A stretch of DNA of 64,000 nt from Rhodocytophaga aerolata (GTDB lineage Bacteria; Bacteroidota; Bacteroidia; Cytophagales; 172606-1). The translations under genes were made by a program, and so were the position numbers. The notes beneath the pieces are model-generated. The model saw nothing but the letters and a program-made list of their open reading frames with translations. It made no database searches and was not told the origin of the DNA. Shown here one piece after another: positions 19,901-28,044 of this stretch. Where the stretch lies: positions 124,001-188,000 of the forward strand of contig NZ_JAUKPO010000012.1 in assembly GCF_030503435.1 (NCBI RefSeq), in the 5' to 3' direction. The first letter of the stretch is position 1. Every line of letters begins with the position of its first letter.

Positions 19901-19952
19901 GTAAGGGAAGTAACAGGAATAAAAAAAAACAGATAAGTAGAACCTGCTTCAT
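16926..19952 (-). CDS. SusC/RagA family TonB-linked outer membrane protein, pair 2
   Basis: A 1008-residue TonB-dependent importer. Signal peptide 1-23 (ending ELLAQ), carboxypeptidase-regulatory-like domain at about 25-98 (AVSGKITSSEDNSDLPGVNV), TonB-box-like LTEVVVTGYGTQERKD, plug to about 245 with GIDQALQGQASGVQVTQSSG and YGSRAANGVVYITTKRGK, then the barrel, ending VRTVIIGLNLGF. It is the first gene of a six-member minus-strand set: SusC, SusD, Calx-beta-like lipoprotein, lipocalin-like lipoprotein, M43 protease, lipocalin-like lipoprotein. The association with a secreted protease recalls RagAB of Porphyromonas gingivalis, which imports oligopeptides; that assignment for this pair is inference. 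Confidence 0.95.
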   Translation of the reverse strand: MKQVLLICFFLFLLLPLPHELLAQRAVSGKITSSEDNSDLPGVNVLVKGTANGTTTNANGIYSLDVPAQATLVFSYIGYVTQEIPVTNQTAINVVLRPDVTQLTEVVVTGYGTQERKDIIGSIATVSSEKFKDIPIAGIDQALQGQASGVQVTQSSGTPGGGITVRVRGATSVSASNRPLFIVDGVPVEDGALALRDFGGQNDNALSTINPNDVESINVYKDVATKAIYGSRAANGVVYITTKRGKNDSRTVINADVQHGIIDPVRKIELLNATELLELQQEAVRNAGGNPEQLGLISGVTDAVNTDWLDAVFRRGIYQQYQLNARGGNERTRFYASGNYRNEEGVQLNNRFERYTGTLNLDHKVSNKLSFGNNLLLARTKNMRVKGDNFLDGVYSGALKSLPFFHPYDEQGRLIGPSDPAYPSFPNFNPVGQAILPRFDTYTTKIVGGIFADYSFLPELKLTSKFSIDYNGVTEDQFEPSSTAIGGYLLGRGYGVYSTGTYSTLINTNVLTYTRTLKEKHSFNILLGSEILQRTERTSSVTGQEFPSDEYTFSYIASAGVVNQGSSFLLKNGLVSFFTKVNYDLADKYLFSITARQDGSSRFGRGRQFGFFPSAAAAWRISGEPFMQNFAFVNDLKLRASFGYTGNERIGDFEYLGTFSAATYSGSSGLAPSRLENAELQWERTREVDFGVDASLWNGRINITADAYDNLTDKLLFDQPIPSTTGFETVKGNIGKVANKGFELGVNSINFDGNFKWSTSLNFSRNLNKVIELVDTLPIFRGYTASQAGNTNVVLPGQPLGTFWGLEFLGVDPATGDAIYQDINGDGEITDQDATIIGNAQPDFLGGITNTVSWKGFDLSVFFQFSYGNDILNFTNTGLLNSGEDLNTNQVREALKRWRKPGDITSVPRYEYESTFNNYHSSRFIEDGSYVRLKNLTLGYRLPPNMISRLKLNNARVYVSGTNLWTLTPYTGSDPEVSTLDGSTTAQGIDFYTLPQVRTVIIGLNLGF

Positions 19953-20426
19953 GCTGCTTGTAGGTAATTTGGATATAAACAGGAATAGGAAAGATAATAA
20001 GAAATTAACTTATTTTGCTAGTATATAGCTATATTTTTGATTTAGCACTATTTAATTAAATATTTCTAAGATTCTGTGAAAATTTCCCATCCCATTACAT
20101 ACATTTATCTCTTTTCCCGACAGGTAAATGCGCTATGGCCTACGGCTGCTGTATCATGGTGTGTGCGTATATACTACAGAAAGCTAAGCATGGCTCGTCA
20201 GGTATTAAACGATCTGTATCCCTAAAAGTTTATGCTTATATTAGTATGGTTACCTGTATTAGCTAGTATATGTTTTGCTTATTTTTATTGCCAGAAAAGT
20301 GTGTCAGTTTTACTGCATCCATAAACATATATAAGTAGCCTTGGGCTCTAGATAATAACCGGATAAGATTACCTATAATAGTTATATGTATTATACATTC
20401 ATACTCTTATTACAAGCGAACAAGTA
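19953..20426. other. Intergenic region between divergent genes, no supported gene
   Basis: 474 bp that must carry the promoters of SusC 2 and of the AlkD-like gene. I see no clear -33/-7 pair, no repeat and no RNA gene. Confidence 0.5.
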
Positions 20427-21110
20427 GTGGAAGAATTGAAAAAGGTAGGCCGGGAGGCTACAAAAAATATATTGCTGAAACATGGCGCTAGAGAACCTTT
20501 GTATGGGGTAAAAGTAGAAGATTTGAAAAAATTACAACGAAAGATTAAAAGCAATCCAGCTTTAGCACTACAACTATACGACACCACTATTGCTGACGCC
20601 ATGTATTTGGCCGGACTCATTACCCATGGTTCATATATGACAAAGCAGCAGCTTCAGAAATGGGTAGAAGAAGCCTACTGGCCTATGTTAAGTGAATATA
20701 CAGTACCTAAAGTTGCTGCTGAGAACATAGCTGGTTTTGAATTGGCTCTGGAATGGATTCAATCAAGTACAGAACATATTGCTGCTGCAGGCTGGTCTAC
20801 CTTGGCGATTTTGGCGGAAAAATCCAACCCTGAACCAAACCGGGAAACGTTACAATCTTTACTGCATAAAGTCAAGCAAACTATTCACCTTTCGCCCAAC
20901 CGGGTGCGGTATACAATGAATGGGTTTATTATTGCTGTTGGCTCTTATGTACATTCTTTATCTGGTTTAGCTGAAGAAACAGGCAGGCAAATAGGAAAAG
21001 TAACGGTAGATATGGGCGGAACAGCCTGTAAAGTACCTTATGCACCAGACTATATTCAGAAAGTAAAAGAAAAAAAGGCTGGCGGCAAGAAAAGACAAGA
21101 GGTTAACTAA
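20427..21110 (+). CDS. DNA alkylation repair protein, AlkD-like HEAT-repeat family
   Basis: A 227-residue all-helical protein of the AlkD/AlkC superfamily, which removes or binds alkylated bases. Signatures are the N-terminal KHGAREPLYGVKVEDLKKL, the middle AGLITHGSYMTKQQLQKW and KVAAENIAGFELALEWIQ helices, and the C-terminal MGGTACKVPYAPDYIQKV. The last stretch is typical of the Bacteroidota/Firmicutes subgroup of this family, whose glycosylase activity is not established. The start is uncertain: GTG at 20427 is used, but homologues tend to begin MTxEEV, and an ATT-ACA-AGC-GAA-CAA stretch at 20409 looks like that N-terminus without an ATG. A short C-terminal KKKAGGKKRQ tail is basic. Confidence 0.85.
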   Translation: MEELKKVGREATKNILLKHGAREPLYGVKVEDLKKLQRKIKSNPALALQLYDTTIADAMYLAGLITHGSYMTKQQLQKWVEEAYWPMLSEYTVPKVAAENIAGFELALEWIQSSTEHIAAAGWSTLAILAEKSNPEPNRETLQSLLHKVKQTIHLSPNRVRYTMNGFIIAVGSYVHSLSGLAEETGRQIGKVTVDMGGTACKVPYAPDYIQKVKEKKAGGKKRQEVN

Positions 21111-21156
21111 CCATTTGCCGGAATGGTTATGTATACTTGCGCAATACACCTACTGC

Positions 21157-22176
21157 ATGAAGCCTTTACTGCAAGCCAAAAATGTTCAAAAAAGATATCC
21201 CGGACAAGAAACGGATGCTCTTACCAATGTTTCCCTGACGATACATCCGCATGAATTACTGGCTATCGTGGGGGCAAGTGGTTCAGGAAAAACAACCTTG
21301 CTGAAGATTTTAGCAGGATTGGAAGAAGCAGATGAAGGGGAAGTATGGATACAGGATGAATTAATTCCGCTGCCTTCCCAGCAACTGATTCCTGGCCATC
21401 CGAAGATAAAAATGGTGTTTCAGGATAATAAATTATTTCCTAACATACACATTTACGATACCATCCAACATACATTGCGGGCATATCCACATAGCTACCA
21501 GCAGGAACGAATTGCCGAAGTACTGGAGCTCTGCAAACTTACACACCTGCAACATAAATATCCCAGGGAACTATCTGGCGGAGAGCAACAACGGGCCACG
21601 CTTGCCAGAGCCCTGGCCGATGAACCACTACTTTTATTATTAGATGAGCCTTTTAGCCACCTGGATCTGCCACTGAAGCGGCAAATAAAAAAAGATATAC
21701 AAGAAATTCTGCAGGCAAGTGGTATTACGGCCATTTTAGTAACCCACGATACAACCGATGCCCTTTCGATGGCTGATAGAATTATATTAATGAAAAACGG
21801 CCATTTTGTTCAGACAGATACTCCTGCTAACATCTATACTCGTCCTGCTACGCCGTATGTTGCCCGTTTTTTTGGTGATGCTAATATTGTAGACTGGGCC
21901 TTAGTACAATCTTATCTGCCAGAAAATACCTTTTATTCTTCAGCACCACAACAAAAAGTCTGCATCCGGGCGGAGAATATAGCCATGGGTACTTCCGCTC
22001 ATTTTCACTGCAAAGGCCAAGTAGTGAGCATGGAATACCTGGGTGCGTATTCTCTAATAGAGGTAGAAATCAATAAAAACTTTTCCTTAGTGCTCCGGAC
22101 AGCAGAACATACCATACAAATAGGTGAGTGGCTTCCTTTACTGATAGACATTCCGAAAATCCATTTTTTTCCATAG
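21157..22176 (+). CDS. ABC transporter ATP-binding protein (PotA/FbpC/ModC-like), no permease nearby
   Basis: A 339-residue ATPase. Start chosen at ATG 21157 ([10 protein letters not shown]); the TTG upstream is unlikely. The ABC motifs are complete: Walker [10 protein letters not shown] at about 39-47, Q-loop VFQDNKLF, signature LSGGEQQRA at about 139-147, Walker B LLLLLDEP followed by the D-loop FSHLD, and H-loop VTHD. After residue 230 comes a TOBE-like beta domain ([29 protein letters not shown]), the mark of importer ATPases for iron, thiosulfate, polyamine or molybdate. The partner permease and binding protein are not in the window, so the substrate is open. It lies 46 bp after the AlkD-like gene. 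Confidence 0.88.
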   Translation: MKPLLQAKNVQKRYPGQETDALTNVSLTIHPHELLAIVGASGSGKTTLLKILAGLEEADEGEVWIQDELIPLPSQQLIPGHPKIKMVFQDNKLFPNIHIYDTIQHTLRAYPHSYQQERIAEVLELCKLTHLQHKYPRELSGGEQQRATLARALADEPLLLLLDEPFSHLDLPLKRQIKKDIQEILQASGITAILVTHDTTDALSMADRIILMKNGHFVQTDTPANIYTRPATPYVARFFGDANIVDWALVQSYLPENTFYSSAPQQKVCIRAENIAMGTSAHFHCKGQVVSMEYLGAYSLIEVEINKNFSLVLRTAEHTIQIGEWLPLLIDIPKIHFFP

Positions 22177-22278
22177 TGCATCCGCAAGGAGTAATGTTGC
22201 TATAGCGCCGACTCAAACACCTGCATATAGTGCTAGCAAAGAAATAGCTGTATACCAGACAAAATTGGAAAAGATTTT

Positions 22279-22286
22279 TACCTTTG
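22279..22286 (+). promoter_or_regulatory. Probable -7 element of the icd promoter
   Basis: TACCTTTG matches the Bacteroidetes -7 consensus TAnnTTTG, 41 bp before the icd start codon. I find no TTG at the right distance upstream, so only half the promoter is supported. Confidence 0.45.
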
Positions 22287-22327
22287 TACCCAATTATTTT
22301 TTTAAGAAACCCAAACAGAACAATATT

Positions 22328-23566
22328 ATGAACGGACAAAAAATAACAATCAGCAATGGAGCCTTACAGGTGCCTGACCAACCAGTTATTCCATTTATTG
22401 AAGGAGATGGAACCGGTCCGGATATATGGGCAGCGTCTGTACGTGTCTTCGATGCGGCTGTAGAAAAAGCATATAAAGGCAAGAAGAAAATTCAGTGGCT
22501 GGAAGTATTGGCTGGTGAAAAAGCATATAACCAGACCGGCAACTGGCTGCCTGCCGAAACCCTTACCCAATTCCGCGATTATTTAGTCGGTATTAAAGGC
22601 CCTTTAACTACCCCTGTTGGCGGTGGTATCCGTTCACTGAACGTAGCCCTGCGTCAGGAACTGGATCTGTATGCATGTGTGCGGCCTGTACGTTGGTTTA
22701 CAGGGGTACCTTCTCCACTGAAGCAGCCTGAATTAACTGATATGGTTATTTTCCGGGAAAACACGGAAGATATTTATGCAGGGATTGAGTTTAAAGAAGG
22801 TTCTCCGGAAGCTGATAAATTCAAAAACCTGTTTAAAGAAAACTTTCCGCAACTATATAAGAAAATCCGTTTCCCGGAGACATCTGGTATTGGCATAAAA
22901 CCTGTATCGAAGGAAGGTACTGAACGGCTGGTACGCGCAGCCCTGGAGTATGCGATTAAGTTTAACAAACCATCGCTGACACTGGTACACAAAGGAAATA
23001 TTATGAAATTTACCGAAGGTGGTTTCCGTGACTGGGGCTATGAACTGGCTAAACGTGAGTTTGGTGCCGTAGAAATTGATGGCGGGCCATGGTGCAAACT
23101 GCCTGGCGGCCTTATCGTAAAAGATGCCATTGCCGATGCATTCCTGCAGCAGATTCTACTGAGGCCTGCTGAATATGATGTAATTGCTACCCTGAACCTG
23201 AATGGCGACTATGTATCTGATGCGTTGGCAGCCCAGGTAGGAGGAATTGGTATTGCGCCAGGTGCTAATATTAACTACGTAACCGGACATGCCATATTTG
23301 AAGCTACTCATGGAACTGCGCCTAAATATGCCGGACAAGACAAAGTAAACCCAGGTTCTGTAATACTATCTGGTGCTATGATGCTGGAATACATGGGTTG
23401 GCAAGAAGCGGCTGACTTGATTTACAGCGGACTAGAAAATGCCATTGCTGCCAAGCGGGTAACCTATGATTTTGAACGTCTGATGGAAGGAGCTACATTA
23501 CTCAAATGCTCTGAATTTGGTACAGAGATTATCAAAAATATGGATGGAGCAAAAGTATCTGCTTAA
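22328..23566 (+). CDS. icd: NADP-dependent isocitrate dehydrogenase
   Basis: Isocitrate dehydrogenase of the TCA cycle, converting isocitrate to 2-oxoglutarate with NADP, 412 residues against 416 in E. coli. Start chosen at ATG 22328 ([11 protein letters not shown]) because the longer frame adds 21 residues with no family match. The region [18 protein letters not shown] is near identical to E. coli and contains the serine equivalent to Ser113, which AceK phosphorylates there. The metal and substrate residues in [14 protein letters not shown] and the coenzyme-binding segment [18 protein letters not shown] are present. A putative promoter lies 41 bp upstream and a good terminator follows. No aceK is seen here. 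Confidence 0.96.
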   Translation: MNGQKITISNGALQVPDQPVIPFIEGDGTGPDIWAASVRVFDAAVEKAYKGKKKIQWLEVLAGEKAYNQTGNWLPAETLTQFRDYLVGIKGPLTTPVGGGIRSLNVALRQELDLYACVRPVRWFTGVPSPLKQPELTDMVIFRENTEDIYAGIEFKEGSPEADKFKNLFKENFPQLYKKIRFPETSGIGIKPVSKEGTERLVRAALEYAIKFNKPSLTLVHKGNIMKFTEGGFRDWGYELAKREFGAVEIDGGPWCKLPGGLIVKDAIADAFLQQILLRPAEYDVIATLNLNGDYVSDALAAQVGGIGIAPGANINYVTGHAIFEATHGTAPKYAGQDKVNPGSVILSGAMMLEYMGWQEAADLIYSGLENAIAAKRVTYDFERLMEGATLLKCSEFGTEIIKNMDGAKVSA

Positions 23567-23585
23567 TCAAACAACTATTTAAAAC

Positions 23586-23625
23586 AAAAACACCTCCAGG
23601 CATTGAAAACTTGCGAGGTGTTTTT
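23586..23625 (+). terminator. Terminator after icd
   Basis: Stem AAAAACACCTC (23586-23596) and GAGGTGTTTTT (23615-23625), 18-nt loop, T-run at the end; 20 bp after the icd stop. Confidence 0.85.
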
Positions 23626-23891
23626 ATTCTATTGATGTTTTACATTAAAATAAGGTTTGTCAATATAAATTACTTATCCTTAGGTACCGTAGCTAAAAAT
23701 ACAAAACAGTGTATTGTTTACATAACAAAGATTTTTATCTGTGCCTAGATTATAAAGATACCGATACTATTACCACTGTGTTTGAATTATACAGAGGTGA
23801 CTGTAGCAGAGCTTAATTTAGATACAAATAGCTGTTTATAATGGAGTTTTATCAGATCCGCCGGAGTTATATTATAAATAAAATTCTTTTT

Positions 23892-24350
23892 GTGAAGAAT
23901 AAACTTCTGCTCATTGTAGGCTTTTTTTCAATTTTCTTGCAGGCTTGCGATAAATGCAATATTGATTATGATTTTGTGTATAACAATGGTCTAAATTTTA
24001 GGCTTTTAAGTAAGACAAATAAGCAGCCGTTATTGGGCTTAGCTGGCAGCTACAATTTCAATGATGTTAAAATCTTTAATGAAAATGGTAAATCTATAGA
24101 TGTGGAAACTGATGGTAGCGCAACAATATACTTTTTAACATACGAAGACCGTAAAATTTCTTCGGGTACTCAGATACGCAGACAGTTTTATCTGTATTTA
24201 TCTCCTACAGATACTGATACCATCACAGTTGACTTTGTTAAGAGCGTAGATGACTGCGGGTATGACAACTTGAGTAATGTAGAGTTCAGGTACAATGATA
24301 TTTTATACACTAATGTCTCTTGTTGCCATAATATAGACTTCTATAAATAA
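23892..24350 (+). CDS. Small lipoprotein of unknown function
   Basis: A predicted lipoprotein of about 152 residues. The frame opens earlier with an ATG at 23841, but the GTG at 23892 gives a textbook signal peptide (MKNKLLLIVGFFSIFLQAC); the earlier start would put 17 extra residues before it. The mature part is rich in Asn, Asp and aromatic residues, with beta-strand character (YNFNDVKIFNENGKS, QIRRQFYLYLSPTDTDTI) and five cysteines beyond the lipid Cys, including a CC pair near the C-terminus. I do not recognise the family. It is a single gene between two hairpins, with no functional partner visible. Confidence 0.65.
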   Translation: MKNKLLLIVGFFSIFLQACDKCNIDYDFVYNNGLNFRLLSKTNKQPLLGLAGSYNFNDVKIFNENGKSIDVETDGSATIYFLTYEDRKISSGTQIRRQFYLYLSPTDTDTITVDFVKSVDDCGYDNLSNVEFRYNDILYTNVSCCHNIDFYK

Positions 24351-24375
24351 AATCAATCATTTTTATACAAAAATT

Positions 24376-24412
24376 AAACACCTCACAGGTTTTCAATTCC
24401 TGTGAGGTGTTT
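24376..24412. terminator. Bidirectional terminator between convergent genes
   Basis: Stem AAACACCTCACAGG (24376-24389) and CCTGTGAGGTGTTT (24399-24412), 9-nt loop. It sits between the small lipoprotein and the MoxR gene, with A and T runs on either side. Confidence 0.88.
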
Positions 24413-24432
24413 TTGTTTAATTACTCTTTATG

Positions 24433-25395
24433 TTAAAGCAACTTCTTAATTATATCGTCTACTGATATGTTTTCGGCTTCTGCTTTAAAGTTGCGTACGA
24501 TGCGGTGGCGGAGAATTGGTGAAGCTACAGCTTGTATATCTTCTATATCCGGAGAATATTTTCCGTTGAATAAGGCATTACATTTGGCTCCTAACACCAG
24601 GTATTGCGAAGCCCGTGGACCTGCCCCCCACTCTAAATATTGGTTAGCATCGGCAGAAGCCATAGTTGTATTCGGCCGGGTTTTATGCACCAGTTTTACA
24701 GCATATTCTACTACATTATCTGGTACTGGCACTTTACGTACCAATGCCTGAAACTCCCGTATTTCATTGCCATGCAGTATTTTTTGCACCTGGTAGCTCG
24801 AAGAGGTAGTAGTAGCTTTCACAATATCTACTTCTGACTTAAAAGAAGGATAATCCAGCTTCACATTAAACATAAAACGGTCTAGCTGTGCTTCAGGCAG
24901 CGGGTAGGTACCTTCCTGTTCAATCGGATTTTGCGTGGCTAGTACGAAGAATGGGCGGTCCAATGCATATTTTTGTCCGGCTATGGTAACCGAATATTCC
25001 TGCATGGCCTCTAGCAAAGCTGACTGGGTTTTGGGAGGCGTCCGGTTAATTTCATCAGCCAGGATAATGTTGGCAAAGATGGCACCCCGTATAAATTTAA
25101 AATGCCTTTCCTGATCCAGTGTTTCAGAACCTAAAATATCAGAGGGCATTAAATCCGGAGTAAACTGAATCCGGTTAAATTGCAAATCAAGGGAAGAGGC
25201 AATGGTCTGGATGAGCAAGGTTTTAGCAAGGCCGGGCACACCTACCAACAAACAATGCCCCTGGGAGAAAATAGCCGTCAGCATTAGCCTTACTACTTCA
25301 TCTTGCCCGATAATTACTTTGGATATTTCGTCTTTTAATCGCTTATAGGAAGCTTGTAAAGCATTTGCTGCTTCTACATCAGAATTAAATTTCAC
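24433..25395 (-). CDS. MoxR-type AAA+ ATPase
   Basis: A 320-residue AAA+ chaperone-like ATPase. Motifs: Walker A GVPGLAKT at about 52-59, Walker B IILADEINRTPPKTQSALLEAM, sensor 1 FFVLATQNPIEQEGTYPLPEAQLDRF, and a C-terminal lid ending in YLEWGAGPRASQYLV. Known MoxR proteins act with von Willebrand factor A partners to insert cofactors or assemble complexes, but no such partner is in the window. It is last in the block of three parvulin foldases, 100 bp after the SurA-like gene, and this neighbourhood recurs in Bacteroidota. A role in envelope protein quality control is inference from that linkage. Confidence 0.93.
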   Translation of the reverse strand: MKFNSDVEAANALQASYKRLKDEISKVIIGQDEVVRLMLTAIFSQGHCLLVGVPGLAKTLLIQTIASSLDLQFNRIQFTPDLMPSDILGSETLDQERHFKFIRGAIFANIILADEINRTPPKTQSALLEAMQEYSVTIAGQKYALDRPFFVLATQNPIEQEGTYPLPEAQLDRFMFNVKLDYPSFKSEVDIVKATTTSSSYQVQKILHGNEIREFQALVRKVPVPDNVVEYAVKLVHKTRPNTTMASADANQYLEWGAGPRASQYLVLGAKCNALFNGKYSPDIEDIQAVASPILRHRIVRNFKAEAENISVDDIIKKLL

Positions 25396-25494
25396 AGGCA
25401 GTTTAGTTATAGATTAGAGAATTTGAACGCAACTGGTAGAAAAAAAGCTGCCTATAGTTGTAGGGAAACATAGCTATAGGCAGCAGCGAATAGG

Positions 25495-26862
25495 TTATTG
25501 CATATTGTCTACGAGATTACACTTATCGTATTCATCATCTACAATAATGGAAACATCGTTTCTGGCTTTTATAAACCATTCATTGATTATTTTATTTTTC
25601 TTTTCACCCAAGGCCGCATTGTATATTTTTTGCCAGTCGTCGCGGAGATTGGCATAGTGCGGATTTATTTTAGTCTTGTAGTATACAATACGCATGGCGC
25701 TTTTACCATCATCTGTACGGTATGCAATGGGAGTAGTAATGTTACCCACCTGCATGGTATCAATAGTCATGTATACCACCGGGTCTAGGTTTTCTGCAAA
25801 TATTTTGGTGCTGTTACTGTTAGGGTCCACAAATAGTCCGCCGCTGGAAGATGTCATTTTATCGTCTGAGTATTCTTTAGCAGCCTTAGCAAACGAAATA
25901 CTATCATTAAGGATTCTGGTGCGCAGGCTATCTAAGTAATTCTGAGCTTCAGTCAGGTCTACTTCCGCATAACTAGGACGTATCAGAATGTGGCGGCTAT
26001 TATACTCATTTCCCCGGCGGTCTATTAGCTGGATGATGTGAAACCCAAATTCAGACTCAATTACCTGGGAAATTTCTCCTGGCTTTAGCTTTAAGGCAGC
26101 CGCTTCAAACTGTGGAACCATGGCACCTCTTTTAGAATACCCCAGGTTGCCCCCATTAGCCCCACTTCCGGGGTCATCGGAATGAACTTTAGCTAATGCT
26201 TCAAAATCTTCTCCTCCCGTAACAATACGTTCGCGAATCTCATTCAGCTTGGCTCTGGTCTGGGCTTTTTGGGCTTTGCTAACGGTAGCTGTTTTTACAA
26301 TGTGGCCTACTTCTACTTCTGTAGGGAAATAAGGAATACTGTCTTTGGGTATGCTATTGAAGAATTTCTTTACTTCGCTGGGGGTAATTTTTACATTCTT
26401 GGTAATTTCATCCTGCATTTGCTGGGCGGTCATTTGCTCTTGCAAGGCTTTCCGCAGTTCAGTTTTCAATTGTTCTACACTTTTGCCATAAGCTTGTTCA
26501 ATTTTTTCTCTGGAACCAAACTGCATTTCATAGTATTGCATTCTGCGGTCCAGCTCACTATCCACCCGTTTATCGTCCACAATTACGGAGTCTATTTCAG
26601 CTTTTGCCAGCAACACTTTGTTTACCACCAGGCCCTGTAAAATTTCACATTTTACATTCTCGCCAGATTGGCCTCCATTTGATAGTTGCTGCAAATAACT
26701 AGCCTCTAGTTCCGAGAGTAATACAATATGCTTATCAACTTTGGCTACGATTTTATCTATGGCTGTTCCCTGCCCTTGTGCCATAGCTCTATTAGCTGCC
26801 AGACAACTGCCCATTACCGTAATGGCACAAATCAATGAATGTATAAAAAAGCGGTTCATCAT
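25495..26862 (-). CDS. Periplasmic peptidylprolyl isomerase, SurA-like
   Basis: An approximately 456-residue periplasmic foldase for outer-membrane proteins. Start chosen at the double ATG (26862 or 26859, MMNRFFIHSLICAI) because it gives a signal peptide ending NRAMAQ; the longer frame has 16 extra residues. After the SurA-like N-domain (IDKIVAKVDKHIVLLSELEAS) there are two parvulin domains. The first carries EVGHIVKTA, DPGSGANGGNLGYSKRGAMV and EFGFHIIQLIDRRG. The second is NSRHILIRP with SSSGGLF. The C-terminal helix follows. Rotamase 1 keeps the pattern of an active parvulin; rotamase 2 is less complete. It is third in the foldase block. Confidence 0.9.
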   Translation of the reverse strand: MMNRFFIHSLICAITVMGSCLAANRAMAQGQGTAIDKIVAKVDKHIVLLSELEASYLQQLSNGGQSGENVKCEILQGLVVNKVLLAKAEIDSVIVDDKRVDSELDRRMQYYEMQFGSREKIEQAYGKSVEQLKTELRKALQEQMTAQQMQDEITKNVKITPSEVKKFFNSIPKDSIPYFPTEVEVGHIVKTATVSKAQKAQTRAKLNEIRERIVTGGEDFEALAKVHSDDPGSGANGGNLGYSKRGAMVPQFEAAALKLKPGEISQVIESEFGFHIIQLIDRRGNEYNSRHILIRPSYAEVDLTEAQNYLDSLRTRILNDSISFAKAAKEYSDDKMTSSSGGLFVDPNSNSTKIFAENLDPVVYMTIDTMQVGNITTPIAYRTDDGKSAMRIVYYKTKINPHYANLRDDWQKIYNAALGEKKNKIINEWFIKARNDVSIIVDDEYDKCNLVDNMQ

Positions 26863-27062
26863 TTGAATTAGAATTGGAATATGTGGAAAGTTACAATTTG
26901 TGTTCCACATAGTATACTTTTTACTAGGATAAGTTCTGGTTTATAATAAAATATTGAAAGCCCTGTCACGACAAGCAACAAAAGACTGCTTATAGTAAAC
27001 GTAGCCAATGGATAATTTCATGTATAAAGTTGCGCAATTCTATGTTTGCAGCGGTAGTTAAA

Positions 27063-27929
27063 CTACTCAGACACTTGGTGTACTTTTATTTTATTTTTTT
27101 CTTTGGCCTCTTTGTATACTTTCTGCTCAAAGCTGTGAATCAAGGCTGTCTTCCGTTGATTAAGTATCACATCCCGGACCTGGTTTTTTACAAATGACAA
27201 GGGGGACGTCTGACTGGCTATTTTGTAATCATCAATGGCCAGCAGATAAATGCTTTCCTCATCGGTGTTTTCTGCATAGCTATTCTGCTTCAGAAATTGT
27301 GTTTTATTGGGTAGTTCTCTGAATGGCGTATGACTGATCATGCTTTCAAAATCTACCCAGGTAGAATCCCCGATAACATAGGTACTGGCATAACGGTAAC
27401 AGTAATTTTTTAATTCCGTTCTGCTGCTTTCATCTTTTTGTTTCATCCACCTCCGGGCTTTATCTACCTCTGGCGTGCCTTTTGGCAAGCGGACCAGGCT
27501 ACCCTGTACAATATTTTGCTTTAACTCAAAATTAGCCGGATTTTCCTCGTAGTATTTTTGTATCTGCTGATCGGTAACGGCAGTATCCAGGTTTTGCTGC
27601 AAATACTTTTTCTCCAGTTCATAAATCATCAGGTCGTAGCGGTAATCGGCTATTTTGCGCTCTATTTCCTGGTTATCTAGCTCCACCTCTTTTTCTGCTT
27701 TTACCAGCATGGCTTGCTTTCTGGCCCAGGTTTCTATATAGTTTGTAACAATAGTGGCGCTATCGGTTGCAGAAATGCCTTTACTTACTAATCCCGCCAG
27801 ATCGGAAGCATACAAATGTTTATCTTCTACACTGGCTACCATCTGCTCACCTGTTTTATCGGGCATAGTAGAGCAAGCAGCTAAGCCGGAAACACTGAAT
27901 ATAATAAAAAAATAATATAATTTCTGCAT
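27063..27929 (-). CDS. Lipoprotein of the SurA N-domain/foldase family without parvulin domain
   Basis: A 288-residue lipoprotein (lipobox GLAAC, Cys at about 19). The mature part is mostly helical: a SurA N-domain-like stretch (QMVASVEDKHLYASDLAGLVSKG), helices with YIETWARKQAMLVKAEKEVELDNQEIE, then QNIVQGSLVRLPKGTPEVDKARRW. The C-terminal part, LLAIDDYKIASQTSPLSFVKNQVRDVILNQ, matches the last helix of the SurA type. I see no complete parvulin fold and no GGxLGxxxxG motif, so it is likely a membrane-bound chaperone rather than an isomerase. It lies between the two parvulin genes of the block and probably shares their transcript. Confidence 0.82.
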   Translation of the reverse strand: MQKLYYFFIIFSVSGLAACSTMPDKTGEQMVASVEDKHLYASDLAGLVSKGISATDSATIVTNYIETWARKQAMLVKAEKEVELDNQEIERKIADYRYDLMIYELEKKYLQQNLDTAVTDQQIQKYYEENPANFELKQNIVQGSLVRLPKGTPEVDKARRWMKQKDESSRTELKNYCYRYASTYVIGDSTWVDFESMISHTPFRELPNKTQFLKQNSYAENTDEESIYLLAIDDYKIASQTSPLSFVKNQVRDVILNQRKTALIHSFEQKVYKEAKEKNKIKVHQVSE

Positions 27930-28044
27930 GTGAATAGGAAATGCTTGTAAAACACACAGGTCCTACAAGCATTTTAGAATCATTTGTTTCTTATAAATCT
28001 ATTGCTACACGTTGTATCAACCAATGGCTACAACCTGTTTGTAT

